A DNA stretch of 64,000 bases from assembly GCA_021904315.1 (NCBI GenBank), contig CM038913.1, forward strand, positions 7,315,958-7,379,957. Direction: 5' to 3'. The position numbers and the translations under genes are program-made. Below are positions 1-12,280 of the stretch, in pieces (the first letter of the stretch is position 1; every line of letters starts with the position of its first letter). Origin of the DNA: Sphagnum magellanicum. Lineage: Eukaryota > Streptophyta > Sphagnopsida > Sphagnales > Sphagnaceae. Under the pieces are notes generated by a model. That model saw nothing but the letters and a program-made list of their open reading frames with translations. It was not told the origin of the DNA and made no database searches.

Positions 1-886
1 GCCATGCATGGGCATGGTAAGGAAGCTCTTACATATTTTGAACAGATGTGTGAAGAAGGTGTACAGCCAGATGATATCACTTTTGTTTGTCGTCTGTCAG
101 CTTGTAGCCATGCAGGTTTGGTGCATGAAGGCATGTGCTTTTATGCTTCAATGAAGGAAGTTTACATGATTTCTCCAACAGTGGAACATTACACCTGCAT
201 GGTTGACCTTCTTGGCCATGCTGGTCATCTACAGGAGGCTGAGAATATGATCAAGAGCACACCCTGTAAACCACATTTTGCTACATGCATGGCTTTTGCT
301 CGGTGCTTGCAGAGTTCATGGAAATGTGGAGATGCGAGAATCTGTTGCTAAGCAAGTTATTGAATTGGAGTCTGAAAATGCTGTGGGTTATGTGCTGCTA
401 GCAAACATGTATGCTGCTTCAGGCAACAGGCATCTCTGTGAGGATGTTGAACGGCAGAGAAAGGAAAGAGGTGTGAAAAGGCAGCTAGGTCGCACCTGGA
501 TTGAGGCGGAGAACAAGGTGCATACATTTGTAGTAGATGATCAAGACCACCCTCAGATGGTTGAAATCTGTGCAGAACTGAAGAGATTGTCAGGGCTCAT
601 GCATGATGCAGGGTATGTGCCACATAGTACAATTGTGCTACATGATGTAGAGGAAGAAGAAAAGGTGTCTCATTTGTGCCACCATAGTGAGAACCTGACA
701 ATTGCATTCAGGCTCTTCAACACAGCACCTGGTACTCCACTCTGAATAAGAGAAGCTGCGGGTTTGTGAAGATTGCCATATTTCCACTAGTTCATTTCAA
801 AAATAGTTGGGAGAACAATCATGGTGAGGGATGTGAATCGCTTTCATCACTTCAATGATGGTGTTTGTTCTTGCATGGACTATTGA
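1..886 (+). pseudogene. DYW-class PPR gene, 3' end, degenerate
   Basis: This is the C-terminal part of a PLS-DYW pentatricopeptide-repeat protein, a family that binds organellar RNA and often edits C to U. The last PPR motifs, the E/E+ region and a DYW deaminase-like domain can be read, but only by changing frame. Frame 1 runs to 351 (DITFVCRLSACSHAGLV, VEHYTCMVDLLGHAGHL). Frame 2 takes over near 290 (LLLGACRVHGNVEM) and runs to a stop at 743-745. The zinc-binding CEDCH motif lies in frame 3 near 765-779. A return to frame 2 gives [10 protein letters not shown] and CSCMDY ending at TGA 884-886, where the family has a final Trp. The 5' part lies outside the window. Several frameshifts, an internal stop and loss of the terminal W indicate a pseudogene, although short frame errors in assembly cannot be excluded. 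Confidence 0.85.
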
Positions 887-3800
887 TAATGCTAGTAGTC
901 TGTCCTGCCAATCACTTTATCAACTTCAGTTTTTCCATACCCTGTGTAGCAGTAATATAAACTGCCACAGGTGAACACTGTTGTCAGATGTGGTACCACT
1001 GAAAAAGTGGCCACAGAGCCTGCCAGTAGTAACCCTGCCTCTACCATTTGTACCACTTAGGTCTACTGGCTCTTTTCTCTTATGTACAAAGTTATTTTCA
1101 AAACTAAGTGGAATTTGAGACTATGGCAGCATTTTCAAGGGTTTCTGCTACATCAGAAATGGTTACATTCCTGCCTGCAATAAACTACTGATTGGCCAAT
1201 TGATCTACAAGGATATTGAGCTTGTTGGTTTCAAATTGCACCTAACTACCTCAGTCCTCCATCTCCAAAACATAAGCTTCATGGTTTATGAGTCAGTTAA
1301 TAACATGCAAATGTTAAGTGAAACAAGGAATTAAAAATGTTCAAGAGCATTGTCATATGAGCTGACTTTCTTTTGCTATAATAGATGTTACTCAAGAAGG
1401 CCTCTTTTAAGAACAATTTCTTCAAATTTGAGTTCTGAAATGATTTTCCTCAACTCCTTTTGATGCAAGAGGAATTGCATCTTCAGAAATAACATTGTTT
1501 GCTCTCAAGTTTCTCAATTCCTCAAAACATTTGATCTAGACAGCCAATTTAGACACAGTGCCAACTTTTCCAAATAATTGGGCACCCATAAATTTCAAGT
1601 TTTCAAGATGTCAACAACTTGAAAACATGACTTACAAGCATTCAAACTCTTATGCCACATTGCAAATTGACAACATACAAATATGGAACAATGGATTAGA
1701 GAATAACCCTATTTATTGAGAATTCTACACCCAATCTTGGGATGACACAAGTTGCCACAATTGTCCATCCAGTTCTACTTATTTCTTATACATTACACCC
1801 TAGGTGTGAATTTTATAACAATCATCATCACATCCACATTTATCATCAAATATGAGAAAGGACATCTCATGTCAAAATGTATGAAATAACTCTTAAGAAA
1901 TAACTAAAGTATTTTGAATTTCCAAACTTAGAATGCATGCCAAAACATCTTTGATGTAAAAGGTTTTGTGATATAATGTTTCAATCTTCAACATTAAGAA
2001 GCTTCAAAAAAATTAATTTTTTTCTTTCAATTACATTACAATAAATACAATGACTATTTTTTACTATGATGCGTAAATTTAAGAATGTCAATGGGGAATA
2101 AGGAAAACCACTAGGTTTCTATTCTTTCAATTTGTGCATATGATGAAAAAAATTAAGAATACAACTAGGGAACAAATGGATGAAACTTAAAGCAACAAGT
2201 TCTTAGAATTTGTCCTAACCAAAACAGAGGGATGGCAAATGATTTGAAGTGAAGAGACTATTTGTTTAAATGAAGGTGGATCAAGTGAGAGGGGCCTCAA
2301 TAAAAGGCCAAAGTGTAAAGAAAGGTTAAAAAACCAAGTGTTTGTTAAAAATGAAGGTGTGAATGAAAGGGGTAATGGAATAAGGCTTGGGTCCCAAATT
2401 CATGAAATGCCCAAAATCCTTAAGCATTATTTTCAATGGGGTAGATTTAATTATCCCTTGGTCCTCAATGGGTGACTAATTTTCACTTTAACCACTATAC
2501 CTTTTGACATTTCTTGATGCACACATGTTGGTGGCACATTTAAGATCTTCCTCAACACCATTTTATTTTATTTTTTTTGAACTTGGGGGTCCTCCTATCC
2601 CCTACCACTTGTTGTGCTCTTTTGTTATACTCATGTGATAATTCTTCCTTAAAGATAAGAGAGACATATTGTGGTGCCCACTTGTAGCCATGTTTTGTGA
2701 ATATTTTTAGTCAAAGAATGTCCTCCCCATTGTCCTCCTCATTTGAGTCTTTCTTTCATTTTTCTCTTCACAAATTTGTTTAATACTCTTCTAATGATTC
2801 TATTTAACACCTTGTTCATGGTAGATATTATAGAAAATAATCCTTAGATATTAGTTCTTTCCTTTCTCTCCCACTAGCTAATGATAATATTAATTTAGTT
2901 ATTTTTTTGAAATATTTAATGGTGTTGCAAAATTTTAATATTCCAAGATTTCAAGTTCAGTTAAATGATTAAGGCATGTTGCTTTATTGGTTAAATTTAT
3001 TTCCTACCTCTTTCACACTTAATTCAAACTCTTCATAATATTTTTATTTTCTTGAAACCTTATAAGGTTTTTTCTCATAATTATGACTTACATTATCATT
3101 GTTCCAAGGTTATTGAAAAGACTCTTTTAAGGTGAAAGCATATTACGATGATCCCTTTTGGGCCACTTTTGGGTCCAGTATTTGGACTATATGTTATACA
3201 ATATTTTAGGGGAAATCAATTTTTAAAGTGTAGGGACCTATGCAGCCTACTTTTAGTATTGGGGTATAGTTGAAATTTCAAAACCAACTTTAATATGATT
3301 TTCACAATTGGAAAAGGGAAGCGAATCTCTACTAGTTTAGTGTTTAGATTTTACTTGATTTAGGGTAACACTCATCGCTCGTTGGAAAGCACCAATTTTT
3401 AAGGTTAGTTTTTTGTAGCCCAAGTTTACTATTCCAAGCGATTGACTATTTTGAACATGTGGTGAAACTCTGTGATTCCAAACTTGTGATGCTTGATGTT
3501 TGGCAATGGTGTTGCTAGAGTTGGCTCAAACAAATTCTTTTTTTGTAAGGTGACAATTGCATCAAGGTTTAACATTCACATTGCTCAATGTGAACCATCA
3601 CCAATTCTATAGGTGAGTTGTCAACTTTCTATCCTCCAACTTTGCAAAGTTTAAAATTTATTGAAAGTTTTCATGTGTAAGTTAATCAAGCTTATTAATC
3701 ATCTTGCTACAAATTGAGCTCAAACAAGCTTTCAGGTTTAATTTTGAACCCATTTAGCTATTGGAAATTATTTTGGCTTGATTATTTAGTTTTTTGTTTG

Positions 3801-4255
3801 ATGTTGATGAATGTAGTAAAGTAACACATCTTTGATAAGGACATTCGGGGCTTTCCATAGACTTCAACAATCTTCAATTGTGTTGCTTTGGAGATTGTGT
3901 TAAAAAGTTTGTCCATAGAAAACCAAAAAGGAGCTATTTAAATGGACAAGATTTGCGTTGTTGTTTGTCAAATTATCATGGAAGTTCATTTCAAACTTAA
4001 ATCTTACTTTTGAGATTGCAAACTTTTGATTCCTTCAATGTTCATACATAATAGAAAATTAGGTTGTACATCAATGCGCTAGATGAATTTAATTTGATTT
4101 CTATAAATATTTGAAGCTTTCCTTTTACACTTTTGTGACCTTTTTAGATTTAGATGTCACATCATTTAAGAACTCTTGAATTATAATGTGTAGCTAGATC
4201 ATTGCCCCAAAACTTGCATAAATATGAAGTTTGATTTGAATGCTAGGTTTTTATT
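887..4255. other. Intergenic AT-rich DNA
   Basis: No reading frame of family-like composition was recognised on either strand. The stretch is AT-rich with many short A and T runs. It may contain old repeats, but no terminal repeats or target duplications were seen. Confidence 0.6.
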
Positions 4256-4277
4256 GGGGGGGGGGCGGGGGGTGGTG
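4256..4277 (+). repeat. G-run, potential G-quadruplex
   Basis: A run of about ten G, a C, six G and then GG steps lies in an otherwise AT-rich neighbourhood. It could fold as a G-quadruplex on the plus strand or be a slippage-prone tract. Confidence 0.6.
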
Positions 4278-4329
4278 CTCTAGCATCACCATGAGGAGTA
4301 AACTATCAAAAGACCAACTATCAACAAAG

Positions 4330-5115
4330 ATGAAACTGACACAACACAAATTATGGAAGAAAAGACACTTGAAGATGTTGAGATCAAAATTAGTAAGTTG
4401 CTAAAGAACTAACCTCCTCCTACAATTGATTTTCATGAGTTCAAAAAGAATTATGGGTTGCCTAATGAAGGCGTTAACCCACATAGAATCAAGACCAAAG
4501 ATGTTGTTGAAGTAGAAGTGAAAGAGGTATTTGGGCTAGCTAAGGGAAGGAGTGGCTATTCATTTGTTGATTATCTTGACCAAAAGGTATTGGATACAAT
4601 AAAAGAGATTAATCTTGTTGTATATACAATCCCCAAAAACAAATTAATTGGTGAGGAGTTTGCTAAGGGGATAATTATAGAAATTGTGATAGGGAAGAAG
4701 ATGAGTTGGGCTGGACTTGCTCATGAAACCAATGCAAATCAACGGTCAAAGTGGTCATCTTGGATGGATAAGTGTGTTGAAAAGAAGGTTACTATATTGA
4801 GTAAGATTACATCAGAAGTGAAGAAAGAAGATGGCATTGTGCGTTTAGTGAAAGAAGAAAAAAAGAGTAAATGAGAGGTATTTGAGGCACCCCCTTGTTG
4901 TGACAATGGGGGAGATTAACCCTTGGTTGGAAAAGAAAAAAACAAAAGCAGTTGAATTGATGGGTATTTTGGGGATGGAACTTTTATCCAAAAAGGTTGA
5001 AATTGTCAAGTTGAAAAGCCATAAGGAAGAATTGATGGCTAAACTTGGCCAAATGAAACTGGTTTTAGATTTCATGCAATCAATTGTTGCTACTACAAAA
5101 AAAAACTTGAAGTAA
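4330..5115 (+). pseudogene. Unidentified coding-like relic
   Basis: Two open stretches lie close together, 4,458-4,874 (138 codons) and 4,882-5,115 (77 codons). Before the first, the same frame is readable back to about 4,330 (TTQIMEEKTLEDVEIKISKL) with one stop near 4,410. The composition is protein-like, rich in Lys, Glu and Val: VNPHRIKTKDVVEVEVKEVF, then GEINPWLEKKKTKAVELMG and a Lys/Leu-rich, possibly coiled-coil tail (KVEIVKLKSHKEELMAKLGQ). I do not recognise a family. The two parts are in different frames a few bases apart, which suggests one longer frame broken by a frameshift. It could be a transposon accessory or gag-like frame; that is a guess from context only. Confidence 0.4.
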
Positions 5116-6250
5116 TCCTTGCAATTGAATATCATGTTGATCCTAATCAAGTAAATTTATAGAAGATGACATGTGAGTTTTATATGTCCACAATGAATAA
5201 AACAAAGGTGGACTACAAGGATTTTATGAATTATGTAATGTTTATAAATATATCATAAATTACTCCTACTACCTAACCTATTCAATAAATAAATTACATT
5301 GCCTACCTAAACAAATAATTAATTGATTAAAAACATTTATCACATATTAATTACCTCTACAACCTATTATTTAGTGCACATACATACTACTTACTACCTA
5401 TCTTAATTATTGCTTATTTAATAGATTAATTGCATAACCTACCTAATTAATTAATTAAACATACATTATTTCATTCAAGACAATAAAATACATATTACTA
5501 ATTAGCTTACTTACATATTACCTAATACCTACTACCTAGCCCTCTTTACTACTTGCTACTTACTAACTATTTCTCTACATGATTAATTACAAAAATAATT
5601 ATGTTTTCATCCATCAATGGATGCCCTAAGAAATGGATGATAAATGTGTATTTTTCACTCCTATGTATGAATTATGAAGAACCTTATAATGTTAGGAATT
5701 TCAAGATGGTCCATTTCTACCATGAATTTCCAAGGGTCCTTTAAAATTTTCACAAACCCACCAATCCTTATCACACATTTAATGGATAGTTCATTGAAGA
5801 AAATTAAAGGGAAAAAATTAGACTAATAAATCCAACAATTTCCCTAGGTAATTCATATTTTTTTCACGTTTAATTACATGTACATTTGCAAATAAGATTT
5901 ATAGTCGCAAATATTATAGTTAAAAGGATGCCACGTGGTGTCCAATGGCATATGAACCATTTTCCAAGTCACAAGAATAACTACGTTTTCATCTATTTTG
6001 GGACACCATTAAAAATAAATGATATGAATGTACTTTTCATCTTCATTCCATCGAAATCAACAAATTTACTCACAAATCTAAATTGCATATGAAACTACAA
6101 ATTACTTTGTAGTTGTTTATGCAACTACAAGTTGTTTTTACTAGGTGCCATGGAGGATAGTTGCATCTATAGTCACAAAAACGATTGATTTGGACACAAG
6201 TCACAAATGATGGGTTGGAATGGACAAGATTCCTTGTAATGCAATCTAAA
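5116..6250. other. Intergenic AT-rich DNA
   Basis: Very AT-rich, with many short TTACCTA/TACCTAC-like steps around 5,260-5,560. No gene or clear mobile element was recognised. Confidence 0.5.
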
Positions 6251-6289
6251 TGCAAAGGGTCTTTTTCCAAAATGCTTTACGTACAAATT

Positions 6290-6606
6290 TTTATAACAAA
6301 TTAAAACCAATTAGTATATAGGTATGGGGTTGAACAACTATTTAAAATTCATATTCAAGTATAAAGTTTAGTCCATTTGTAAACTTTTCAAAAAAATCAT
6401 TTGTCTACTTAAAGAACTTAACCTTGTGTTCCAAAATACTTTTTCATGGTTTCAATTTTGCTTCCAAATTAACAAAAGGCTAGTTTCATGGTTTCAATTC
6501 TTGTGATGGTTCTAACAAAAGGATGTTGTTTTTGTTCTTGAGTCACAAGAATCGAATGTTGAACCCTTGGATTTAACACTAGAAACCAAATGTCCTTTCA
6601 ACATTG
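6290..6606 (+). repeat. Dispersed repeat R1, copy 1
   Basis: Related sequence occurs at 21,235-21,600, again at 21,630-21,890, and at about 61,390-61,670. Shared landmarks are an AACTATTTAAA block, a TTTTCAAAAAAATCAC block, CTTGTGTT, repeated GGTTTCAATT and CTTGTGT/CACAAGAA. The family is unidentified; it has no readable protein. Confidence 0.65.
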
Positions 6607-6641
6607 GTATGTATTAATGTTCAACAATTATCATTTTTTTA

Positions 6642-7030
6642 GTGAGAACTTTTAAGGTTTTCAAAATGAACATTGATGGTTATTTTAAGGTGGTAACCTC
6701 TTTGAGAACCTATTCGTTGATTCTCACCCAAGTAAAAATTGGCTTTTGGAAAACTTCAAAGGGTATTTCAAACACCCCTCTTGATATCCTTTCAAGGTAT
6801 TAAAATGGCTTGGGCATCAATTTTCTTTTCAACATTTTTTTGGTGAAAATATTTAAAGTTTTTAATATGGTTTTCAAAATGAAAATTGGTGGTTATCACT
6901 TTAAGTGATAACCTTTTTGAAAACCTACCTGTTGATTTTCACTCAAATGAAAACTGACTTTTTAAAAACTTCAAAGGGTATCTCAAACATTTTTCTTGAT
7001 AACCTTTCAAGGTATTAAAGTAGCCTAGGC
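6642..7030 (+). repeat. Tandem duplication inside hAT left end
   Basis: Two diverged units of nearly 200 bp share the order GTGA(G/A)AA, GGTTTTCAAAATGAA, GAGAACCTA/GAAAACCTA, GTTGATT, CTTCAAAGGGTAT and CTTTCAAGGTATTAAA. Subterminal repeats of this kind are common transposase-binding regions in hAT elements; that role is inferred here. Confidence 0.6.
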
Positions 7031-7919
7031 ACTAATTTTTAGTGTGTTTAATTAGGTTTAGGTTTTAGGGTTTAATTAGATTTATTTTAGGTATAGGCTT
7101 TAGGTGGTGCAAGTTGAAAAGAGCATGAGCTTCATGAAAAGGCTTTTTGCTATCTTATAATAGGGCCAAGTTACAACTTAGCCCCATTTTATTTTTTTTA
7201 ATGTTTTATAGCTTAACTACTCTTAAGTTTTACGCTCCTTGTGCTTCACTACTCTTGTGATTTGTTATTCTTGTGTGCTTTGCTACTCCTACATGCTTCA
7301 TTGCATTTTTTAACTAGTTTCACCTTAAGCTAAGTAGCAAGTACCTTTTTGCTCCTTGTTACTTTGCTACACCCTTGTGCTTTGTTGTTCCTATGTTTCA
7401 TTGTTCCTTGTGTTTCACCATGCTTAGACTAATATTACCACTTTTTTTTCTAGGTTTTGGAGCTTAGCATAAGGGGCTTGGGGTGCTAGAACTTTGAAGC
7501 TACAAGTTTGGAGGAAGCTGGAAATAACAAGCTGCATGTTGGTGGAGGTAGTAAGTTTATCTTCCCTTTTTTTTCTTTTTTTTTTCGAAACATTTCTATG
7601 GGTTTTTCTTTCTAGATTCATTTTTTGGGTTATTTACCTTTTTTTTCTTTGTTATTTTTTTTTTCTAATTCTAAAAGCAATTATTTTATTTTATTTTGCG
7701 AGGATTTTTGGGCAAAGCTTTGGAAAAACAAGTTTTTATTCTTTTGTGGGCTTTTTTTTGGTCATGATTAGAAGTGAACTCTCTTGTAGTTGCTTGTAAA
7801 TGCTTTAGTGTAAATGATTTTGGATGTTTGTAAATGTTTAAGTGATTTTTAGGTCAGAAAATAAATTTAAAAAACCCTGAAATACTTAACCCATTTTATA
7901 ATTCACAAAATCTCTTGTT

Positions 7920-8174
7920 TTGTCTTTCCATTATAGTCACACCACTTGTGAAGATTGTTGCAAAATGGAATTTTCAAGGACAAATGAAAATGAAACAATA
8001 ATTGAAAATGAATTTTGTGATATTTTGCCTAATCAAATTTCTATGGAAAAGGAACCTTTGATAGAAATTTTGCAAGAAAATATAAATTTGCAAACATATT
8101 CCAATGTGATTGAAAATGAAGAAATGAAAATGAAATTGAATTTTCAAAAATTGAATGGCCAAAGAGAAAAATGA
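7920..8174 (+). other. Open frame at start of hAT coding relic
   Basis: An 84-codon frame, rich in Glu, Asn and Ile, lies immediately upstream of the readable zinc-finger part of the transposase relic. It includes HTTCEDCCKMEF. It may be the eroded N-terminus of the transposase or unrelated sequence. No family was recognised. Confidence 0.3.
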
Positions 8175-8258
8175 AGAGTTCATAATAGGAATGCATTGTG
8201 TTGGTCATATTATATTGTAAATGAAAATAACGTTGTTAATGGAAGAAAACTTGAGGTC

Positions 8259-11200
8259 ATGCATTATATGATTTGCTATGCTAATTTTGTCCCTTTTAAT
8301 CCAAAAACAAAAGAAAGGAGAGGAATTACAACATATCATTAAAGAATGGTATAACAACTCTTAAAAAACATGTAAATTAGATCATGTTGTGCTTGCAAAT
8401 GTTTTTTGAGGATGAAGTAAACTGTCCATTAAAGTAGTATTGGAAAGACAACTTGCAAAAAAATGACCTAATGTGTTTAATTGTAAAATATTAGAAATTT
8501 TTGGTGCAAAAGATCCCTACAAAAAAGATGCTATGTAACAAAAACAATTTTTGCAAGACCTTGCCCTTTTGGTTGGCAAAAACCATCTCCCCATTCAATT
8601 TGTTATGAGCATTTTGTTAAGGTGTTTTGTAATGCATTTATGTCCAAGAGTTATGTTTCCATCAAGAAATGTTTTCACAAGAAGTTTTTCTTAATTTAGT
8701 GGAAAAGATGAAACAAGAGTATGTCTTGCTTTAATTAAGACATTGTTATTTTGCAACAACTAGTTTTAACTTGTGGATGTAAAAAAGGAACACATGATTT
8801 TTTGTCTTGATGATTTAAAAAAAATGAAAATTGGCAACTTCAACATATTAGGGCATATGTTCATGGTTATGGTGCCCCTTTTTGGACACATGACTTAAGG
8901 ATTTTATTTTTGCTATCTTCCAAGCATAGAATTTATATGGAATAAATTTGAGTGAAAAATATTGGATAATTCACATTATGATAATTTGCATGGTGGTGGT
9001 AGCTTTTCACATGTGTATGTAATTATTCATACATATTTTTGGTAAAAAACCAGAAATGTAAAAAATGGATACATAAGTTTTTATAAATAACTTTACATGT
9101 TTTCTTGCATGAAAATTTCCTACACAAGTTGTTAACACTTGGGGCCACAAATTCTAAGCTTAGTGAATACAAAAAGAAAAACCAAATGGCAAAAAAAAGG
9201 AATCATTTTCCTTGTAGCCCTTTTGGAATGGATTTTATAGTTTTCAAAATTCTTGTATCATATATTATTTAATAAAATGCATTAAATGAACATTGTTAAA
9301 CATGGACGTATGAAAATTTTTTATGCATGAAAGAAAATTGAAGTTGATTACATTGTTTAATACATTCTTTTTAATTCTCTTAAGATGAAAATTATAGTTA
9401 AAACAAACACTCAAATTATTTAAAAGGACTCAAAAGGACATCTATATTGTATCCAATTTATTCTTATATTTTTTTATTAAATCAACATGACATCATTCTA
9501 GTATATTCATACATAATCCATTATAATCATCAAATAATAAATGCAATAAAAACCTAAAATAGTCCTTTGAAGTCTTTTTTTGTCAAATTGTCCTTTTTTA
9601 ATACCCTAACTATGAATATCCCCATTACAGTAGGATTGTTTGAGGCAAGTGAAACCACAAGTTAGGTTTTGGCACGAAACTTAATTGAATTGCTAGATCA
9701 ATATGACTTAAGGAAGAAAATTATTACATATGTGAAGGATGAAGGTGCAAATTTGAATGCCATGACAATAATTCTAAAATCTATGGTGGATTGTGAAGTT
9801 CTTGGTATGGAGGAGAGTTTCCAAGCTAGTTGCTTTGGCCATCTATTTTATAAAACATGCCAATATGGAACAACAAATTTTTTTTTGCAAAAAATTAAAA
9901 TATGCTTCCATTAAGTTAGTCCAATTTGATTTCTAGAAGTCCATAACTTGGCCAAAGTTTTTTGGAAAAAGGCAGATAAGAATGGAATAAGGCTTACATT
10001 GATTCTGGAATATTGTCCAAGAAAGCTAAACAATCATGTAAAAAGAAGACATTTTTCAAATTATATTTGTTTAAATGATATTTCAAAATTAGTTTGCTAA
10101 TTTGTAAGTTTGCAATTTATTTTTTTGTAGAATACCAACAATTTGTAAAATATTTTTTTGCCTTGCATGAAAATTGGATAGGCTTGAAATTTCTGTAGAT
10201 CAAGTGTAGATTGGAAATTTTCACCTTGCAAGGATTTCCTAATTTAGTTTTATTTTTATGGAATGGTGTAGGTTTGTAAGCAAAGTAATTTTATTTTACA
10301 AGGCCTTATTATTTCAATAAGCCATTATATTATATTACAATTCGCAAACTATTGTTTGTGTTTTTGGTTGAGTTCCCCCTATCAACATTTGGCACAATTT
10401 CATTTATCAATTAATTGTTGATTGCTTGTCTATAATTGTTACTGCTTGTGTTCTAAATTAGTCCAAAGGTCATTGGTTGTTTAGTGATGCCTTAAATAGT
10501 GCCATCATAGTGAGTTCGAAGTTAAAGGAAGAAGTTGGATTGCACAAACCTTAGATTAATTTATGGATGATGATTCTGTAGTTATTTTTGAATTGTCTTT
10601 GCTTGTTTTTAAGATTAAGAAGGAAGTTTGTGGTGTGCTTGATTATTTCCTTTCATTTCTAAAATGATATGAAGAAAGAGAAAACCTATATGCTTTTGTT
10701 GATGTTAGTTCAATGATTTAAAAGTCTTTGTTTAGTATCTTCATTTGTTGGTTGTGAGCAAGGCATTTCCATGATTGAAAAACATGACAAAAAGTCTTTG
10801 CAGCCTATGCTTTTGAAGGGTTATCATCATTTACATCTTATGATAAACTGTTTAAATCACAAAGCTGATGAAGATTGTAGCTTGGATATTTTTGACATGA
10901 TTGTTAACACAAGTGAATTAGTCAAAGAACTAATCAACATAGAGCTATTGATTTTTAGGAGATTTCATGTGGGTCCTTTGGAGATCAAGTGTCTTATCCA
11001 ATGGTGGCAGAAGCATGAATTCATGTTCCTCACTATTGGTTTTCTTGTTCAACAAATATTAAGAATCATTAGATCACAAATAAAGACAAGAAAGATTTTT
11101 TCTTTAGCTAGCATATTCACCAACCTTAGAAGATGTCATTTATAATAAGAAAACTTAGAAAAAAATATTTTTGACAACAAAAGTTGGCTTAATGATGCAG

Positions 11201-11300
11201 GAGTTGGTTGCGAATCTCCTAGTGATTTAACAAAGTTTATTGAAATAGATGAACAATTAAAAGGAGAGTTAGAAATATTGAAATTAAAAATTAAAAAACT
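8259..11300 (+). pseudogene. hAT transposase relic with BED-type finger
   Basis: Fragments in changing frames follow the order of a plant hAT transposase. An N-terminal finger-like part is near 8,259 (VMHYMICYANFVPFNPKTKE, with a degraded GITTYH block). A central part at 8,480-8,848 includes SFNLWM. A DDE/RNase-H-like part is at 9,626-9,960 (ARNLIELLDQYDLRKKIITY, then VKDEGANLNAMTIILKSMV and SFQASCFGH). The C-terminal dimerisation region is at 10,771-11,145 (IKCLIQWWQKHEFMF, RSQIKTRKIFSLASIF). The WW pair and the SQ...R.FS pattern are hallmarks of the hATC domain. Many stops and frameshifts make it non-functional. About 780 bp at 8,849-9,625 interrupts it. Confidence 0.8.
8849..9625. mobile_element. 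Probable nested insertion in the hAT relic
   Basis: The transposase reading WQLQHI stops at about 8,848 and resumes as VGLFEAS at about 9,630, as the minus-strand hAT relic reads without a break (HLKHITISLFEA). The intervening 0.78 kb therefore looks inserted. It has a few coding-like words in shifting frames, but no terminal repeats were identified. Confidence 0.45.
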
Positions 11301-12280
11301 ATTTTTTGCATTTTTCTCATGTTTTGCAAGTAATTTTGACTTTTATAATTGTTTATTAAACTTGCACTTTCAATTAAAACATTTGAAGTTTTTATTTTGA
11401 TTTTTTTCAAATTTTTTGGGTGAAAATTGGCTTGTGAGAACCGTTCCTAAAAACTGGGGGTTGTAATTTTCATGATAACTGGAAACCTGCTGGATCTCTT
11501 CTTCCCAAAGGTCTGAAACCCTTAAAGGTTATCTAAATCTTTCTTCTTCTTTTTTTTAGAGAACCTTAAAGGTTGTTTAAAATGGTTGTGAGAACCGAAA
11601 TCGGCAGTTCTCACGAAAAAATGAGAACTGCCCAACACTGGTATATGCCAGTCTAATATAAAATCACTAGGGGCATGTCCCTGTTTCTAACAACCGCCCG
11701 ACTGTAGCAAATCTGTACACATTGCAAAACTCTTCATGAACTTGGTCAATTTAACAAGAATGTATTATGTGTCTAAGTGGTCAAAAGAAAGAAATGGGTT
11801 AATTGAGATCTCTGAATTGAAGGTGGAACAGGGTTAAGAGTTTGTGTAGGGTAATGTTTTTGCAGCAGGACAGTTACATCTTGTGAACAAAGGGTGGAAC
11901 CCCACGGTCCAGAGTATTATGCCCTGCTGCCAGATCGGTACTAGGCCAAGTATGGTGGCTCAAGTTGTAGAAGAGAATGCCTAGTCACAAGGTCATTACA
12001 ATGATGGCAAGAAAAGAAAAAGAGGGCACAATAATAACTGCTGGCAACTTAGTTGTAAGGTAGTTTTGGGATCATAGCTGTGAAATTAGATGCGGACCAA
12101 GATATTTTTTGAGATGCAAATTATGTAATACATGGTCAAATGAAATTTGATGCTTGCTTTGTCCAAAGAAATGTTTCAAGAAATTGCTCCATTGTTCACA
12201 GCTTTGCGGTCATGTAGGAATATTTGAAAGAATGCAAAATTGTCATCAAAGCTATCCATTCATGATCCAGATGTTCAGAC

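Larger units (their letters stand above)
6615..11640 (+). mobile_element. Degenerate hAT DNA transposon, about 5.0 kb
   Basis: The right end is ...GAACTGCCCAACACTG at 11,640, giving a CAGTGTTGGG terminus typical of hAT elements. The left end at 6,615 reads TAATGTTCAACAATTATCAT, and its next bases align with the reverse complement of the right end through the shared GTGAGAACT, giving imperfect terminal inverted repeats of about 36 bp. Flanking octamers are GTATGTAT and GTATATGC, a plausible decayed 8-bp target duplication. The right paralogous segment has ATATATAC uninterrupted at the matching place (about 21,892-21,905), an empty site. Inside is a broken transposase (8,259-11,300). A subterminal block of about 200 bp is tandemly duplicated (6,642-6,825 and 6,838-7,030). 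The right TIR carries its own small hairpin (CAGTTCTCA...TGAGAACTG, 11,604-11,630). Confidence 0.75.

Noticed and set aside
10771..11145. Stand-alone 124-residue gene
   Set aside because: It reads as the hATC end of the transposase relic with flanking fragments in order, not a separate gene.
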